From Senimuribacter intestinalis (GTDB taxonomy: Bacteria > Bacillota > Clostridia > Peptostreptococcales > Anaerovoracaceae), in the NCBI GenBank assembly GCA_943192975.1, contig CALPCJ010000002.1:62001-126000 (forward strand): a stretch of DNA of 64,000 nucleotides, read 5' to 3'. Position 1 is the stretch's first letter; each line of letters opens with the position of its first letter. This document shows, piece by piece, positions 17,657-26,633 of this stretch. Both the position numbers and the translations under genes were made by a program. The notes under the pieces were generated by a model. The model saw only the letters and a list, made by a program, of their open reading frames with translations, had not been told where the DNA came from and made no database searches.

Positions 17657-18826
17657 TTACCAACCTTTCTCGCTGTTTACAGGAGACAGCGCTCTCAATT
17701 TTTCTACGATTTCTTTTAATGATTCTATGACATAGTCGATATCTTCTTTTGTTGTGAAGTCTCCTACTGTAAAGCGCACCGTACCGTGCACCATTTCTAC
17801 CGGAACTCCCAGCGCAGTCAGCACGTGAGACGGCTCCAGTGACTTGGAGGAACATGCTGAGCCGGTGGAAACGGAAACTCCCTTATAGTCCAGCAGAAGT
17901 AAAATGGACTCCCCTTCAATGTACTTGAAAGTAATATTGGCATTACCCGGGTGTCTATGCTCCATAGTACCGTTGACAAAGGTATCAGGAATCTCCCTGG
18001 TAATTCTGTCTATGAGATAATCACGAAGCTGGCTGCAGTGCGCAATATGTTCTTCCATATTGATTTTTGCAAGCTCAGCCGCTTTTCCAAAGCCAACAAT
18101 CCCTGCCAGATTTTCGGTTCCTGCACGTCTTCCCATTTCCTGAGCTCCGCCATGCATGTAATTGGAAATGCGCAGCCCTTTGCGAATGTAAAGTGCGCCA
18201 ATTCCCTTCGGCCCATAAATCTTATGAGCAGATACGCTGAGCATATCCACGCCCAAATCCTTTACGTCGATTGGCACATTAGCAAGCGCCTGCACTGCGT
18301 CGGTATGGAACAAAATCCCATGCTTCTTTGCGATTGCCGCCAGTTCTTTAATCGGCTCGATGGTTCCCACTTCGTTGTTTACCATCATAATGCTGATTAA
18401 AATGGTCTGATCGGTAATAGCAGCCTCTAAGTTCTCTGGCTTTACTGTACCGTCAGGCTCTACCTCAAGGTATGTAACCTTATAGCCGTTCTTTTCTAAA
18501 AACTCGCAGGAATGGAGCATTGCGTGGTGCTCAATTCTGGTTGTAATAATGTGATTGCCTTTTTCTTTAAACTTATCCACTGTGCCAAATACTGCCCAGT
18601 TGTCAGCTTCACTGCCGCAGCCAGTAAAATATATCTCTTTTGAATCAGCTCCGATTAATGCAGCAACCTGGCTTCTTGCCTTATCCACAGCTTCCTTAGA
18701 TGTGAGCCCCATAGTATAAAGGCTGGAAGGATTTCCAAACTGCTCTGTAAAATATGGTATCATCTCTTGCAATACTTCTTCTTTTACCGGAGTTGTTGCT
18801 GAATAGTCTAAATATACTTGTCTCAT
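17657..18826 (-). CDS. nifS: Cysteine desulfurase NifS/IscS
   Basis: PLP-dependent enzyme that takes sulfur from L-cysteine for Fe-S clusters and tRNA thiolation. 389 residues from the ATG at 18826, which has AAAGGAG upstream; a longer in-frame GTG at 18844 lies on the ribosome binding site itself and is rejected. Motifs: YLDYSATTP start, SAHKIYGPKG with the PLP lysine, and GSACSS with the catalytic persulfide Cys. It is first in the nifS-nifU-mnmA operon; no iscR/rrf2 gene accompanies it here. Confidence 0.96.
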   Translation of the reverse strand: MRQVYLDYSATTPVKEEVLQEMIPYFTEQFGNPSSLYTMGLTSKEAVDKARSQVAALIGADSKEIYFTGCGSEADNWAVFGTVDKFKEKGNHIITTRIEHHAMLHSCEFLEKNGYKVTYLEVEPDGTVKPENLEAAITDQTILISIMMVNNEVGTIEPIKELAAIAKKHGILFHTDAVQALANVPIDVKDLGVDMLSVSAHKIYGPKGIGALYIRKGLRISNYMHGGAQEMGRRAGTENLAGIVGFGKAAELAKINMEEHIAHCSQLRDYLIDRITREIPDTFVNGTMEHRHPGNANITFKYIEGESILLLLDYKGVSVSTGSACSSKSLEPSHVLTALGVPVEMVHGTVRFTVGDFTTKEDIDYVIESLKEIVEKLRALSPVNSEKGW

Positions 18827-18900
18827 AAAAGCTACTCCTTTCACTTTTTCGATTCTACTAATATATTATACCAAAAAATTTACAGATTCAAACGGTAATT

Positions 18901-19344
18901 TTAAATTATTTGCATTCCGGAAAGGCGAATTTTTTTCTTTTCTTTTTCCCCTGTAACCAGGTATTTGTGAGACTCCTTTCGCTTTCCCTGCTGACCGTAC
19001 ATGGTATAATCAATTTTCACTGTACATTTTACCATATTATACCTTGTTGTGCGAGAAGAAATTACACTCACATCATATTCTGTCACCTGCTCCATATCGG
19101 TCAGCTCATAATCTTTCATCAGAGCCGTATCTGTCTTCAGCAGATGCCCTTTCTCCACTTTCTCAAGGGCCGTCTCTGTCCTGTCGTAATCCCAACTGCC
19201 GTCATAATACTTGTTCAAAATTTCAATCCTCGACCGAATCTGGCTTTCCATGATTTTGTCATCGCTTTGCGGCTTTATAATGACTCCCGCCGTGAGAAAA
19301 ACCAAAAGCAGCGCGCAGATTTGAAATACGTATACCTTTTTCAT
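18901..19344 (-). CDS. Hypothetical exported or membrane-anchored protein
   Basis: 147 residues with an N-terminal hydrophobic segment (about 4-23, VFQICALLLVFLTAGVII) acting as a signal anchor, followed by a mainly beta, lysine-rich domain without Cys-based motifs. I do not recognise a family. A GGGGGT ribosome binding site precedes the ATG at 19344. It lies between the DUF896 gene and nifS, and looks like a stand-alone gene. Confidence 0.65.
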   Translation of the reverse strand: MKKVYVFQICALLLVFLTAGVIIKPQSDDKIMESQIRSRIEILNKYYDGSWDYDRTETALEKVEKGHLLKTDTALMKDYELTDMEQVTEYDVSVISSRTTRYNMVKCTVKIDYTMYGQQGKRKESHKYLVTGEKEKKKIRLSGMQII

Positions 19345-19491
19345 AAATACCCCCTGTTGTTTAAGCTAAAGCGAACTGAAGCTTGTACTATCTATAGAGG
19401 TATCTTACAACAAAAAGAGAGCAAAATTTGTAAAATCCTGCTCTCATTCTTTGTTTTTCTGTATAAAATTACGTTCCTGCTGCCTTTGCCG

Positions 19492-19671
19492 CTATTTTTC
19501 GTCGACAAACTCAATATTGTCAAGCTGGGAACGCAGGTTAGCCTTAAAGGCTTCGATGTATTGCTTGCGCAGAAGCTGCTGTTCTTCTTTCTCTGCTTCT
19601 GTCAATCCTGCCTCGGTCTTTGATTTCCTCGCAAGCTCGTTAATTCTCTGAATCTGTGCTTCTGTAATCAT
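19492..19671 (-). CDS. DUF896 (UPF0291, YnzC-like) small protein
   Basis: 59 residues from the ATG at 19671 (GGAGGAG upstream). The family signature is at the start: QIQRINELARKSK then a GLTEAEKEEQ turn and LRKQYIEAFK. DUF896 proteins are short two-helix proteins of Firmicutes; some (B. subtilis YneA-operon YnzC) are SOS-linked, but the function is unclear. I see no LexA box here. It lies upstream of nothing obvious, immediately after spo0A on the same strand. Confidence 0.88.
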   Translation of the reverse strand: MITEAQIQRINELARKSKTEAGLTEAEKEEQQLLRKQYIEAFKANLRSQLDNIEFVDEK

Positions 19672-19730
19672 AAACTGTCTCCTCCGTTCCTTTATCATAA
19701 CATTTATGAAGAGGGACTGCAAGGAGTTTT

Positions 19731-20537
19731 CTAGCCAACTTTCCGTTCTAGTCTCAGCTTGTCTGCAATGATTGCGATGAACTCTGAATTGGTTGGCTTG
19801 CCTTTGTCATTCTTGACGGTGTAACCGAATAAGGCATCGATGGTCTCAATTCTTCCACGGTTCCACGCTACTTCGATGGCATGTCTGATAGCTCGCTCTA
19901 CTCTACTAGGCGTAGTATCATTCATTTTTGCAATGGTCGGATAAAGCTCTTTCGTCACAGCACTGAGTATGTCCATATCTTCCACAACGATGGTAATCGC
20001 ATCTCTGAGATACTGATAGCCCTTGATGTGCGCAGGCACACCGATTTCATGAATCAGATTAGTAATTTCAATTTCTAAGTCGTTTTCTTTTAGTATATCT
20101 TTATAAATCGTCGATTTCTTTAGATTCTGTTGTCCTGCAAAGTTGCGTTTGAGCACTGTATCCTTATTCATAACCTGTCTGATGCGCTTTGAAAGAATAT
20201 CCATGTTAATAGGTTTCACCAAATAGTATTCCGCACCGAGAGAAACAGCCCTTTGAATCATGATATCCTGTCCAATGGCTGATACCATAATGACTCTCGG
20301 ATATTTTTTCAGTTCCACAGTATTCAGCGTTTCCAAAACACCGATTCCATCCAGATGCGGCATAATCAAATCTAAAATCAGCACATCTACTTCTTCCTTT
20401 TGAATCTGTTCAATGGCACCAAGACCGTCATGTGCAATAAAAATTACTTCCATATCCATCTGGCGTGCGAAGTAGTCTTGCATTGCTTCACAAAATTCCT
20501 TGTTATCATCTACTAATCCTAACTTAATTTTTCCCAT
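19731..20537 (-). CDS. spo0A: Stage 0 sporulation response regulator Spo0A
   Basis: Master regulator of sporulation entry. 268 residues from the ATG at 20537 (GGAAGG upstream). The N-terminal receiver has the acidic pocket GLVDDNKEF and the phosphorylated Asp in LDLIMPHLDG, plus the switch region VKPINM. The C-terminal Spo0A effector domain contains GYQYLRDAI, the recognition helix TPSRVERAIRHAIE and GKPTNSEFIA. It sits just downstream of spoIVB, the near-universal order in spore formers. A perfect 0A core box and a second near match lie upstream, consistent with autoregulation. Confidence 0.98.
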   Translation of the reverse strand: MGKIKLGLVDDNKEFCEAMQDYFARQMDMEVIFIAHDGLGAIEQIQKEEVDVLILDLIMPHLDGIGVLETLNTVELKKYPRVIMVSAIGQDIMIQRAVSLGAEYYLVKPINMDILSKRIRQVMNKDTVLKRNFAGQQNLKKSTIYKDILKENDLEIEITNLIHEIGVPAHIKGYQYLRDAITIVVEDMDILSAVTKELYPTIAKMNDTTPSRVERAIRHAIEVAWNRGRIETIDALFGYTVKNDKGKPTNSEFIAIIADKLRLERKVG

Positions 20538-20577
20538 AATGTAATCCTTCCCGGGCATATGCCTCGTTCTTTCTTCT

Positions 20578-20706
20578 TTTCCACAAAAAGACCTGCGCAC
20601 TGTCTCTTTGGTGAGGTTGCCCTGCCTATAAAATTTTACAACATATTTTGCGTTTGTGTGCATCAATTTTACCGCAATTTGTAGGGATTTTATCGGATAT
20701 TCGACA
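20578..20706 (-). promoter_or_regulatory. Spo0A-binding (0A) boxes upstream of spo0A
   Basis: Minus strand TGTCGAA at 20700-20706 is an exact core 0A box. TTTGTGGAAA at 20578-20587 differs from the consensus TTTGTCGAAA at one base. Both lie in the spoIVB-spo0A gap, 163 and 41 bp from the spo0A start. Confidence 0.6.
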
Positions 20707-20710
20707 GGTC

Positions 20711-21754
20711 TCATGATTTTTCGGTCTGTTCCACCATCCATTCTACGAAAATGCCGTAACCCTTCTTAGGGTTATTTACGAAAACATGGGTAACCGCACC
20801 GATTATTCGGTTATTTTGTATAATTGGACTTCCGCTCATGCCCTGGACAATTCCTCCACAGGTTTCCAATAATTTTTTATCAGTCACCTCAAATTCAAGA
20901 CCTTTACTATCTGCTTTATTCTGGTTTTTCACCTTCGTAATTTCAATTTCAAACTGCTCTACCTTCGTTTCATCAATGGTTGTAAGAATGTACGCCTTAC
21001 CCTCTTCGATTTCTTCCTGATACGCCATCACCATGGGATGATCCAAGTCAAAATCCTGGGGATCATCACCTTTCCCATAGATACCGAACTCAGTGTTTTT
21101 CATAATTTCTCCAAGCGGATTTTGAAAATCATAGATTACACCGCCAATTTCCCCCGGCACACCTTTTTCTCCTGCCTTAATCTGACTGACCCTAGTGTGC
21201 AAAAGACTTCCCGTTCTGGTTTCCAGCAGCATACCAGTCTCGGCTTCATAAATTCCGTGACCCAGCGCTGCAAAGCTGCCTGTCTTTGGATCATAAAAGC
21301 TAAGTGTTCCAATGCCTGCAATTTTTTCTTTAATCCAAAGTCCCAGCTTGTATTCTCTGCTTGCCTTGTCATAATAGGGAGTTACCGAGAAGTCCATAGA
21401 TTTATTATTTCTAATGACCGTCAGCTGCACAGCTTTTCCGCTTCCTGATACAACTCTGTTAACATCATCAGGTCCATCCACTTTCTGCCCGTTCACTGCA
21501 ACAATCATGTCACCAACCTCGGGACCTATCTTTTTCTCAACACCTACAATGAGCGCCCCTTTTACATCCATCTGAATCCCCACAGACTGTCCACCAGGAA
21601 TCAGCACCCGCTCGCTAACCACGCTATGCCCCCCTGTCAGTACAGAAAGCTGCTGAGGAAAAAGGACTCCAGTACAAAGAACAACAGCTGTTATACCGAT
21701 AAACAACCAGATACACTTTTTCAATTTTTCATTTAACATACCATCAACTCTCAT
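20711..21754 (-). CDS. spoIVB: SpoIVB serine peptidase (sporulation signalling)
   Basis: Forespore-secreted S55 peptidase that starts the sigma-K checkpoint in Bacillus. 347 residues: N-terminal signal/anchor helix (about 13-32), a PDZ domain (about 95-165, with GDMIVAVNGQKV), then the S55 catalytic domain with His in ALGHGIYE and the catalytic Ser in GGIVQGMSGSP. The first ATG at 21754 overlaps the upstream gene by 11 bp; an ATG at 21739 is also possible. It is the direct upstream neighbour of spo0A. In Clostridia without SpoIVFB its substrate may differ (for example SpoIIQ). Confidence 0.96.
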   Translation of the reverse strand: MRVDGMLNEKLKKCIWLFIGITAVVLCTGVLFPQQLSVLTGGHSVVSERVLIPGGQSVGIQMDVKGALIVGVEKKIGPEVGDMIVAVNGQKVDGPDDVNRVVSGSGKAVQLTVIRNNKSMDFSVTPYYDKASREYKLGLWIKEKIAGIGTLSFYDPKTGSFAALGHGIYEAETGMLLETRTGSLLHTRVSQIKAGEKGVPGEIGGVIYDFQNPLGEIMKNTEFGIYGKGDDPQDFDLDHPMVMAYQEEIEEGKAYILTTIDETKVEQFEIEITKVKNQNKADSKGLEFEVTDKKLLETCGGIVQGMSGSPIIQNNRIIGAVTHVFVNNPKKGYGIFVEWMVEQTEKS

Positions 21755-22244
21755 AATCCATCATTAATCGATTCAAATCATCTCTGTTTTCGACCTTAAT
21801 TCCTTCCTTGAACCGGTTTTGATCCTGAGTCGATAAAGTTTCATATACAATAGTCGTATCCTCCAGTTCAATCAGGTGTCCCGTCTCATCAGAGAAAAAA
21901 ATCTTTATAACATCTTTATCGTATTTAATCAAATAATATGACTGATAAAACTGACTTGGTGTATCTTTTTCATGATTCTGCGGTTCATCTTCGTCCTCGC
22001 CTGCTACATCATCATTGTCATCATTGTTATCCTTCTCATCATCTAACGTCGGCGCTGAATCTCCCGGATCTGCCGCTTTAGCGACATCTTCACCTACTCT
22101 GCTTTCAAGGTTCGCTTTCAGCGCTTCTTCTTCACTTTCCTTTCCTGTCAGCGCTGCAATGAGCACCACCACAGCGAAAATCGCAACGATAAGCACAGCG
22201 CATGCATAAATCCATGTATGGTTTTTCTTTTTCTGGCTAAACAT
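21744..22244 (-). CDS. Membrane protein with BofC C-terminal-like domain, next to spoIVB
   Basis: 166 residues. A single membrane helix (about 12-33), an extremely acidic linker rich in Asp/Asn/Glu (about 65-90), then a compact C-terminal domain (about 100-166) with YYLIKYDKDVIKIFF, DTTIVYETLS and a KVENRDDLNRLMMDYES end. The last part resembles the C-terminal domain of BofC, the forespore protein that restrains SpoIVB in B. subtilis. It overlaps spoIVB by 11 bp, so the two are translated together, which supports a functional link. The assignment is by remembered pattern and context; a generic membrane protein cannot be excluded. Ribosome binding site AGAGGTG. Confidence 0.55.
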   Translation of the reverse strand: MFSQKKKNHTWIYACAVLIVAIFAVVVLIAALTGKESEEEALKANLESRVGEDVAKAADPGDSAPTLDDEKDNNDDNDDVAGEDEDEPQNHEKDTPSQFYQSYYLIKYDKDVIKIFFSDETGHLIELEDTTIVYETLSTQDQNRFKEGIKVENRDDLNRLMMDYES

Positions 22245-22287
22245 TTCATCACCTCTTAGCGGATATTATTGCCAGAGAAAGAAAAGC

Positions 22288-22980
22288 TTATACAGTAATT
22301 TTATCTTTCATCTTTTGAAATGTCTTATTTCCAATGCCGCTGACCATCTTTATGTCTTCAATTTTAGAAAATTTACCGTTTTCTTCCCGGTAAGCGATGA
22401 TTTTCTCCGCCGTAGCAGGGCCAACACCCGGAATTTCCTGCAAAACACTGCTGTCTGCTAAGTTGATGTTGATTCGTCCCTGACTATCCTTTCCAAGGGC
22501 TGCTGGCTCTCCTGTGCCGCCTATATTTCCGCTACTCCCAAAAGCTGCAGTGCCGTTGTTATCCTCAAACGATGGAATAACGACCTTCTGTCCGTCAATC
22601 ACCACCTCCGCCTGATTAATTTGCTCGGTAAAAGCTTTATCCGTCAGACCGCCTGCAGCTTTAATCACCTCAAAGAGCCGAGTACCCTCAACTACTGTAT
22701 AAACACCCGGATTTCTGACTTCACCGCCGATATCCACATAAATCATTGCACTGCCTGCAGAATCTGCCTGATTTTCGCCTTTATCCATTTCACCGCCTGA
22801 TGCGCCGTCCTCTTCTGCTGTCAGCCCGTTATCTTCAGTGAATTGTTCGGAAAATTCGTCCTTTTCCCCATACTGTCCAAAAACCAAAACAGCAATGATT
22901 ACAATCGCAATCATTGCCGTTATCTGAAATATTTTCTTGTGTTCCTTAAATATTCGCAAGTAAAGTTTTAGTTGTTCCAT
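22288..22980 (-). CDS. comEA: ComEA-like DNA-binding protein (SLBB + helix-hairpin-helix)
   Basis: 230 residues. Order: N-terminal membrane helix (about 18-34), low-complexity acidic/Gly stretch, SLBB domain (about 75-130, IYVDIGGEVRNPGVY), linker, and a ComEA helix-hairpin-helix pair at the C-terminus (ININLADSSVLQEIPGVGPATAEKII, read as two motifs). ComEA is the membrane DNA receptor of natural competence, though in Clostridia it is often kept without proven transformation. GGGGAAG ribosome binding site at 22980. It lies between the BofC-like gene and the TIGR03936 gene; no comEC is nearby. Confidence 0.92.
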   Translation of the reverse strand: MEQLKLYLRIFKEHKKIFQITAMIAIVIIAVLVFGQYGEKDEFSEQFTEDNGLTAEEDGASGGEMDKGENQADSAGSAMIYVDIGGEVRNPGVYTVVEGTRLFEVIKAAGGLTDKAFTEQINQAEVVIDGQKVVIPSFEDNNGTAAFGSSGNIGGTGEPAALGKDSQGRININLADSSVLQEIPGVGPATAEKIIAYREENGKFSKIEDIKMVSGIGNKTFQKMKDKITV

Positions 22981-23061
22981 CTTGCTTCCCCTTTCCTATT
23001 TTCTTCTATCATACCCGAAGAAAAATGGAAAGTCAAGGAAAATATTCTATTTTATTCCAAA

Positions 23062-23721
23062 TCATCCAAAGAAAATCGCTTTCCGTTCTACCTCGATCTC
23101 ATAGCGAGGCACATCAAGATCAGCAAATTTCACAAAGGAAGAGATGACTTGTTCCGGACTTAAATTGGATGTGCTGCCGCAGTCAAGAATCATAGACAGC
23201 GTCAAATTTTCTCCATCTGCCAGCTCAATAGAGCGAATTTTAGAGCGAATATCTACCGTCACCATTTTCTTAGTTTTCTTCTGCCTTTTTTCAGCAAAGA
23301 TTTTTTCCTGAGCCAAGTATGATACCAAAAGTTCTTCGTGCTTCGCTTTATCACAAGCTACGGGAAACTGAATCAGATATTCTGCTGCTTCTGTTGCCGC
23401 AGCCAAAGATTTTTCATTTGAGCGGTCGTAGTCGCAGGAAAGAATTTCCACACCCTCCGGCATGACCTTGCGCAGCTTTTCAGCTATTTCCTGTGGTTCA
23501 TAGTTCACCGTCGTCTCAAACTCCAAAAGCTCGCAGCGACTGGTATAGCCTAAAGAAAGGGGCTGTGCAAAGCCCATCTTCGGGTGCGGGTTAAACCCTT
23601 GGGAGTATGCCATAGCTATGCCGCACTTTTTAAATGCGCGTTTAAAAAGCCGCAGCATGTCCAAATGAGAAGTATACTTTATGTAGCCTTCTTTTGCAAA
23701 CTGAATCACATATTTACGCAT
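23062..23721 (-). CDS. TIGR03936 / DUF2344 radical-SAM-linked protein
   Basis: 219 residues with the family start IQFAKEGYIKYTSHLDMLRLFKRA (only its pattern cited), AYSQGFNPHP and LSLGYTS. The family is found beside, or fused to, TIGR03960 radical SAM proteins and is thought to act with them; the reaction is unknown. Here it overlaps the upstream radical SAM gene by 8 bp. In other Clostridia the pair sits near rplU/rpmA and rng (RNase G), which suggests a tRNA or ribosome link, but this is inference. Confidence 0.9.
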   Translation of the reverse strand: MRKYVIQFAKEGYIKYTSHLDMLRLFKRAFKKCGIAMAYSQGFNPHPKMGFAQPLSLGYTSRCELLEFETTVNYEPQEIAEKLRKVMPEGVEILSCDYDRSNEKSLAAATEAAEYLIQFPVACDKAKHEELLVSYLAQEKIFAEKRQKKTKKMVTVDIRSKIRSIELADGENLTLSMILDCGSTSNLSPEQVISSFVKFADLDVPRYEIEVERKAIFFG

Positions 23722-25558
23722 AAATACCTCCCCATTTGCACTCTACTCTGCTGTTAATACCACAGCCTGCGCAGCCGTATCTGCAGTCTTTTGTGGTGGT
23801 TTCCTTTTCAGCTTTTTCGGCCTCAGAAATCAGGAATTTCTTGGAAACCGCAGCGTCTATGATGTCCCATGGCAAGATTTCATCAAACCGGCGGGCTCTC
23901 GTGGTATAAAAATCCATATCAATGCCGCTTTTTTCAACCGCACGATTCCATTTTTCTAAACTGAAATGTTCAGACCAGCCATCCAGACGGCAGCCTTCGT
24001 TATGGGCTGCAAGGAGCAATTTTCCCAGCTTTCTATCGCCTCTGGCAAAAACCGCCTCAAAAGTGCTGACAGCGTCATCGTGATAGTTAAAAGTAACGCC
24101 CTTAATTTTCAACTTTCCGCTCAGATAATTATGCTTGCGGGTAAATTCTTCCGTCGTATTCTGCGGCGCCCACTGAAACGGAGTATGCGCCTTTGGCACA
24201 AAATTGGAAACGCTGACCGTTACTGTAAAACGTCCGCCCTTGCCTGAGTCTCGATGAAGCTGGACGACCTTTCTGGCAATCTCTGCGATACCGTCCAAAT
24301 CCTCGTCAGTTTCCGTCGGCAGTCCAATCATGAAATACAGCTTGATGTGCTTCCAACCCAGCTCAATAGCCTGCTCCACAGCGCTGTAAATATCTTCTTC
24401 GGTAATACCTTTGTTGATGACGTCTCGAAGTCTCTGCGTGCCAGCTTCCGGCGCAAAGGTCAGTCCCGACTTCTTATATCCTTGAATCTCCTCGAGCACC
24501 TGAAAAGAGAAACTGTCCAGTCTCAGAGACGGCAATGACAGCGAAACATTCTGCTCCTTGCATTTTCTCATCAACTCGATGGCAAGAGGTTCAAAAGCCG
24601 AATAATCACTGGTAGACAAAGATAAAAGAGAAAGCTCCTCATGTCCACTGTTTGCTAGCTGTTTCATAGCAAGATCCATAATCTTGTCTTTGGAACGCTC
24701 ACGCACTGGTCTATAAATCATGCCCGCCTGACAAAATCTGCAGCCGCGGGTACAGCCCCTAAAGGTTTCTACTACACTTCTGTCATGCACCGTTTCCATC
24801 AGCGGCACCATCGGATTCGTTGGAAAATCAACATCTTCAATATCAGGTAAAATACAGCGCTGCACCTTGTCCGGTGCGCCCTCAAAGCTTTTCCTGTAGA
24901 AGTTCACTGTGCCGTCTTCGTTGTAGCTTGCCTCATAAAAAGACGGAATATAAACGCCTGTATCTCCTGCAATTTCCTTTAAAAATGCTGTTTTATCCAT
25001 GCCCGCTTCTTTTGCCCTGCCGTACTTTTTCAAAAGCAGCGGCAAACTTTTTTCACCGTCACCGATTAAGAAAATATCTACAAAATCAGCCAGCGGTTCC
25101 GGATTATACGCGCAAGGTCCGCCTGCAATAATAAGCGGATCTTCCTCGGTGCGCTCCGCTGCCAAAAGCGGAATATTCCCAAGCTCCAGCATGTTGAGAA
25201 TGGTTGTAAAGGACATCTCATACTGCAGAGTGAAGCCCAGAAAATCCATCTCTCTTACTGGCGTCTTGTTCTCCAGCGTAAAGAGAGGCACGTCCATCTC
25301 CCGCATGAGCGCTTCCATGTCCGGTGCTGGCGCAAAAACTCGCTCGCACGCCAGTTCATCGTCTTTATTTATAATATTGTAAAGAATCGATAGTCCCATA
25401 TAGGACATGCCGATTTCATATAAATCCGGAAATGCAAAGGCAAGGCGCGCCTTTACGCTGTCCGGCTTCTTTCGAATCATGTTGATTTCGTTGCCGATAT
25501 ATCTGGCAGGCTTTTCCACCTGTTTCAGCAGATGGTTCAAAGTTTCAGTCAAGTTCAT
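23714..25558 (-). CDS. TIGR03960 family B12-binding-domain radical SAM protein
   Basis: 614 residues. N-terminal half is B12-binding-fold-like (about 35-190, including LAFPDLYEIGMSYMG and IAGGPCAYNPEPL). The radical SAM core has the cluster motif CTRGCRFCQ near residue 270, then SLPSLRLDSFS and TFAPEAGTQRLRDVINK. The C-terminus has a Cys-rich CRYGCAGCG, perhaps a second cluster site. The function is unknown; it always travels with TIGR03936. A His-rich DAVSTFEAVFARGD segment is family-typical. Confidence 0.92.
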   Translation of the reverse strand: MNLTETLNHLLKQVEKPARYIGNEINMIRKKPDSVKARLAFAFPDLYEIGMSYMGLSILYNIINKDDELACERVFAPAPDMEALMREMDVPLFTLENKTPVREMDFLGFTLQYEMSFTTILNMLELGNIPLLAAERTEEDPLIIAGGPCAYNPEPLADFVDIFLIGDGEKSLPLLLKKYGRAKEAGMDKTAFLKEIAGDTGVYIPSFYEASYNEDGTVNFYRKSFEGAPDKVQRCILPDIEDVDFPTNPMVPLMETVHDRSVVETFRGCTRGCRFCQAGMIYRPVRERSKDKIMDLAMKQLANSGHEELSLLSLSTSDYSAFEPLAIELMRKCKEQNVSLSLPSLRLDSFSFQVLEEIQGYKKSGLTFAPEAGTQRLRDVINKGITEEDIYSAVEQAIELGWKHIKLYFMIGLPTETDEDLDGIAEIARKVVQLHRDSGKGGRFTVTVSVSNFVPKAHTPFQWAPQNTTEEFTRKHNYLSGKLKIKGVTFNYHDDAVSTFEAVFARGDRKLGKLLLAAHNEGCRLDGWSEHFSLEKWNRAVEKSGIDMDFYTTRARRFDEILPWDIIDAAVSKKFLISEAEKAEKETTTKDCRYGCAGCGINSRVECKWGGIYA

Positions 25559-25577
25559 TTTCTGCGGTTCCTTTCAC

Positions 25578-26096
25578 TTACTCAAACAGGCTGTCGATGG
25601 TCTGTCCAATCAAAGCCTCGATTTGTTTCATCAGCTGTCTGGTCTGTTCTTTTTTCTTTAAAATTCTGTCGTGCACTGCCGGTTCGTCCGGCGCTTTATG
25701 CAGGATATAGTCGATTCGCTCATCAAGACCCACATACTGATCTTCTTTGACAAGACGGTCGCCAAGGCAGACTAAGTCCGTTTCGTCAATTTCTTTAAAG
25801 TCGTGAAAATCGTAAGTCATATGGACGCGAACGATATTTGCCTCTGCATGATAGCCAAGGCCATCCAAAATATCTGCGCCAATTTCCCAATGCTTATCGC
25901 TGGTTCTTGCCACGTCGTGGGCAAGTCCAGCCCCTTCTATTAAATCTAAATCAAGCTGGGCGCCGTGAAGATTCATCTGTTTTCCGATTTCTCGCGCCAC
26001 CCTGCTGACAGCCTTACAATGTCTGATTACATGGGGAGGCGTTTTATATTTCGCATACAGCGCCTCACATTCTTTCTCTGTAATTCGTTTTGTCAT
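25578..26096 (-). CDS. HD-domain (HDIG-type) hydrolase
   Basis: 172 residues. HD metal ligands: His21/His25 region (PPHVIRHCKAVSRVA), GLAHDVAR (HD pair near 74-75), HAEANIVRVHM, and a late GDRLVKEDQY with Asp. The fold matches small HDIG phosphohydrolases; substrate unknown. It follows the SpoIVFA-like gene after about 30 bp and precedes the radical SAM pair. AAAGGCTGG serves as ribosome binding site for the ATG at 26096. Confidence 0.85.
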   Translation of the reverse strand: MTKRITEKECEALYAKYKTPPHVIRHCKAVSRVAREIGKQMNLHGAQLDLDLIEGAGLAHDVARTSDKHWEIGADILDGLGYHAEANIVRVHMTYDFHDFKEIDETDLVCLGDRLVKEDQYVGLDERIDYILHKAPDEPAVHDRILKKKEQTRQLMKQIEALIGQTIDSLFE

Positions 26097-26126
26097 AATT
26101 ATACCAGCCTTTCAGCTATTAGTATA

Positions 26127-26633
26127 TCACAGATTTTCCGAGAGTTCATAATAAAATTCTTTTTCATTTTGCGTATTATAGCTTCCAATAATTTCCCCTC
26201 TCTGAACGCGCTCTGATTCTACCACGCTGATTTCTTCTAAATTGCCGTAAATAGAAGTTCCGTCCTCGTGACGAATTTCTACGTAAAGCCCTTTCTCTTT
26301 ATCCTTTCCTGAAGCAGTCACAACGCCGCCTGCTACTGCATGAACCTGCTTTATCTGCTCGTCAGATTTTTCGTCAATGGGCACGCCGTATTTAGACGTC
26401 TCGTTAATCTTCGCAACGGCTGAAACCACTTTGTCTGGTGCACCGGAAAGTGCTGTAGATACCGATACCGCAGCGCTTTTTACATCTTCCATGGACATCT
26501 GATACATCACCATAGCTTTTGCTTTTTCATAATACTTAGCAAACGTCTCGTTCTTTATTTCTCCGCCATAGGAAGCTGCCGTCAAAATCAAAAGACAAGC
26601 TGTCACCTGGCAGTAGAGTTTCTTCTTGTTCAT
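26127..26633 (-). CDS. SpoIVFA-like protein: degenerate M23 peptidase with membrane anchor
   Basis: 168 residues: N-terminal membrane helix (about 5-22) and a C-terminal LytM/M23-like fold (about 110-168) seen in GLYVEIRHEDGTSIYGNL and VQRGEIIGSY. The HxH zinc ligands of active M23 enzymes are lost (the YAHL position reads YGNL), so it is not expected to be a peptidase. In B. subtilis the M23-like SpoIVFA is encoded beside rplU-rpmA-obg, as here, and regulates the SpoIVFB protease. No spoIVFB gene is in the window. Its ribosome binding site is inside a 13-bp hairpin. Confidence 0.6.
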   Translation of the reverse strand: MNKKKLYCQVTACLLILTAASYGGEIKNETFAKYYEKAKAMVMYQMSMEDVKSAAVSVSTALSGAPDKVVSAVAKINETSKYGVPIDEKSDEQIKQVHAVAGGVVTASGKDKEKGLYVEIRHEDGTSIYGNLEEISVVESERVQRGEIIGSYNTQNEKEFYYELSENL

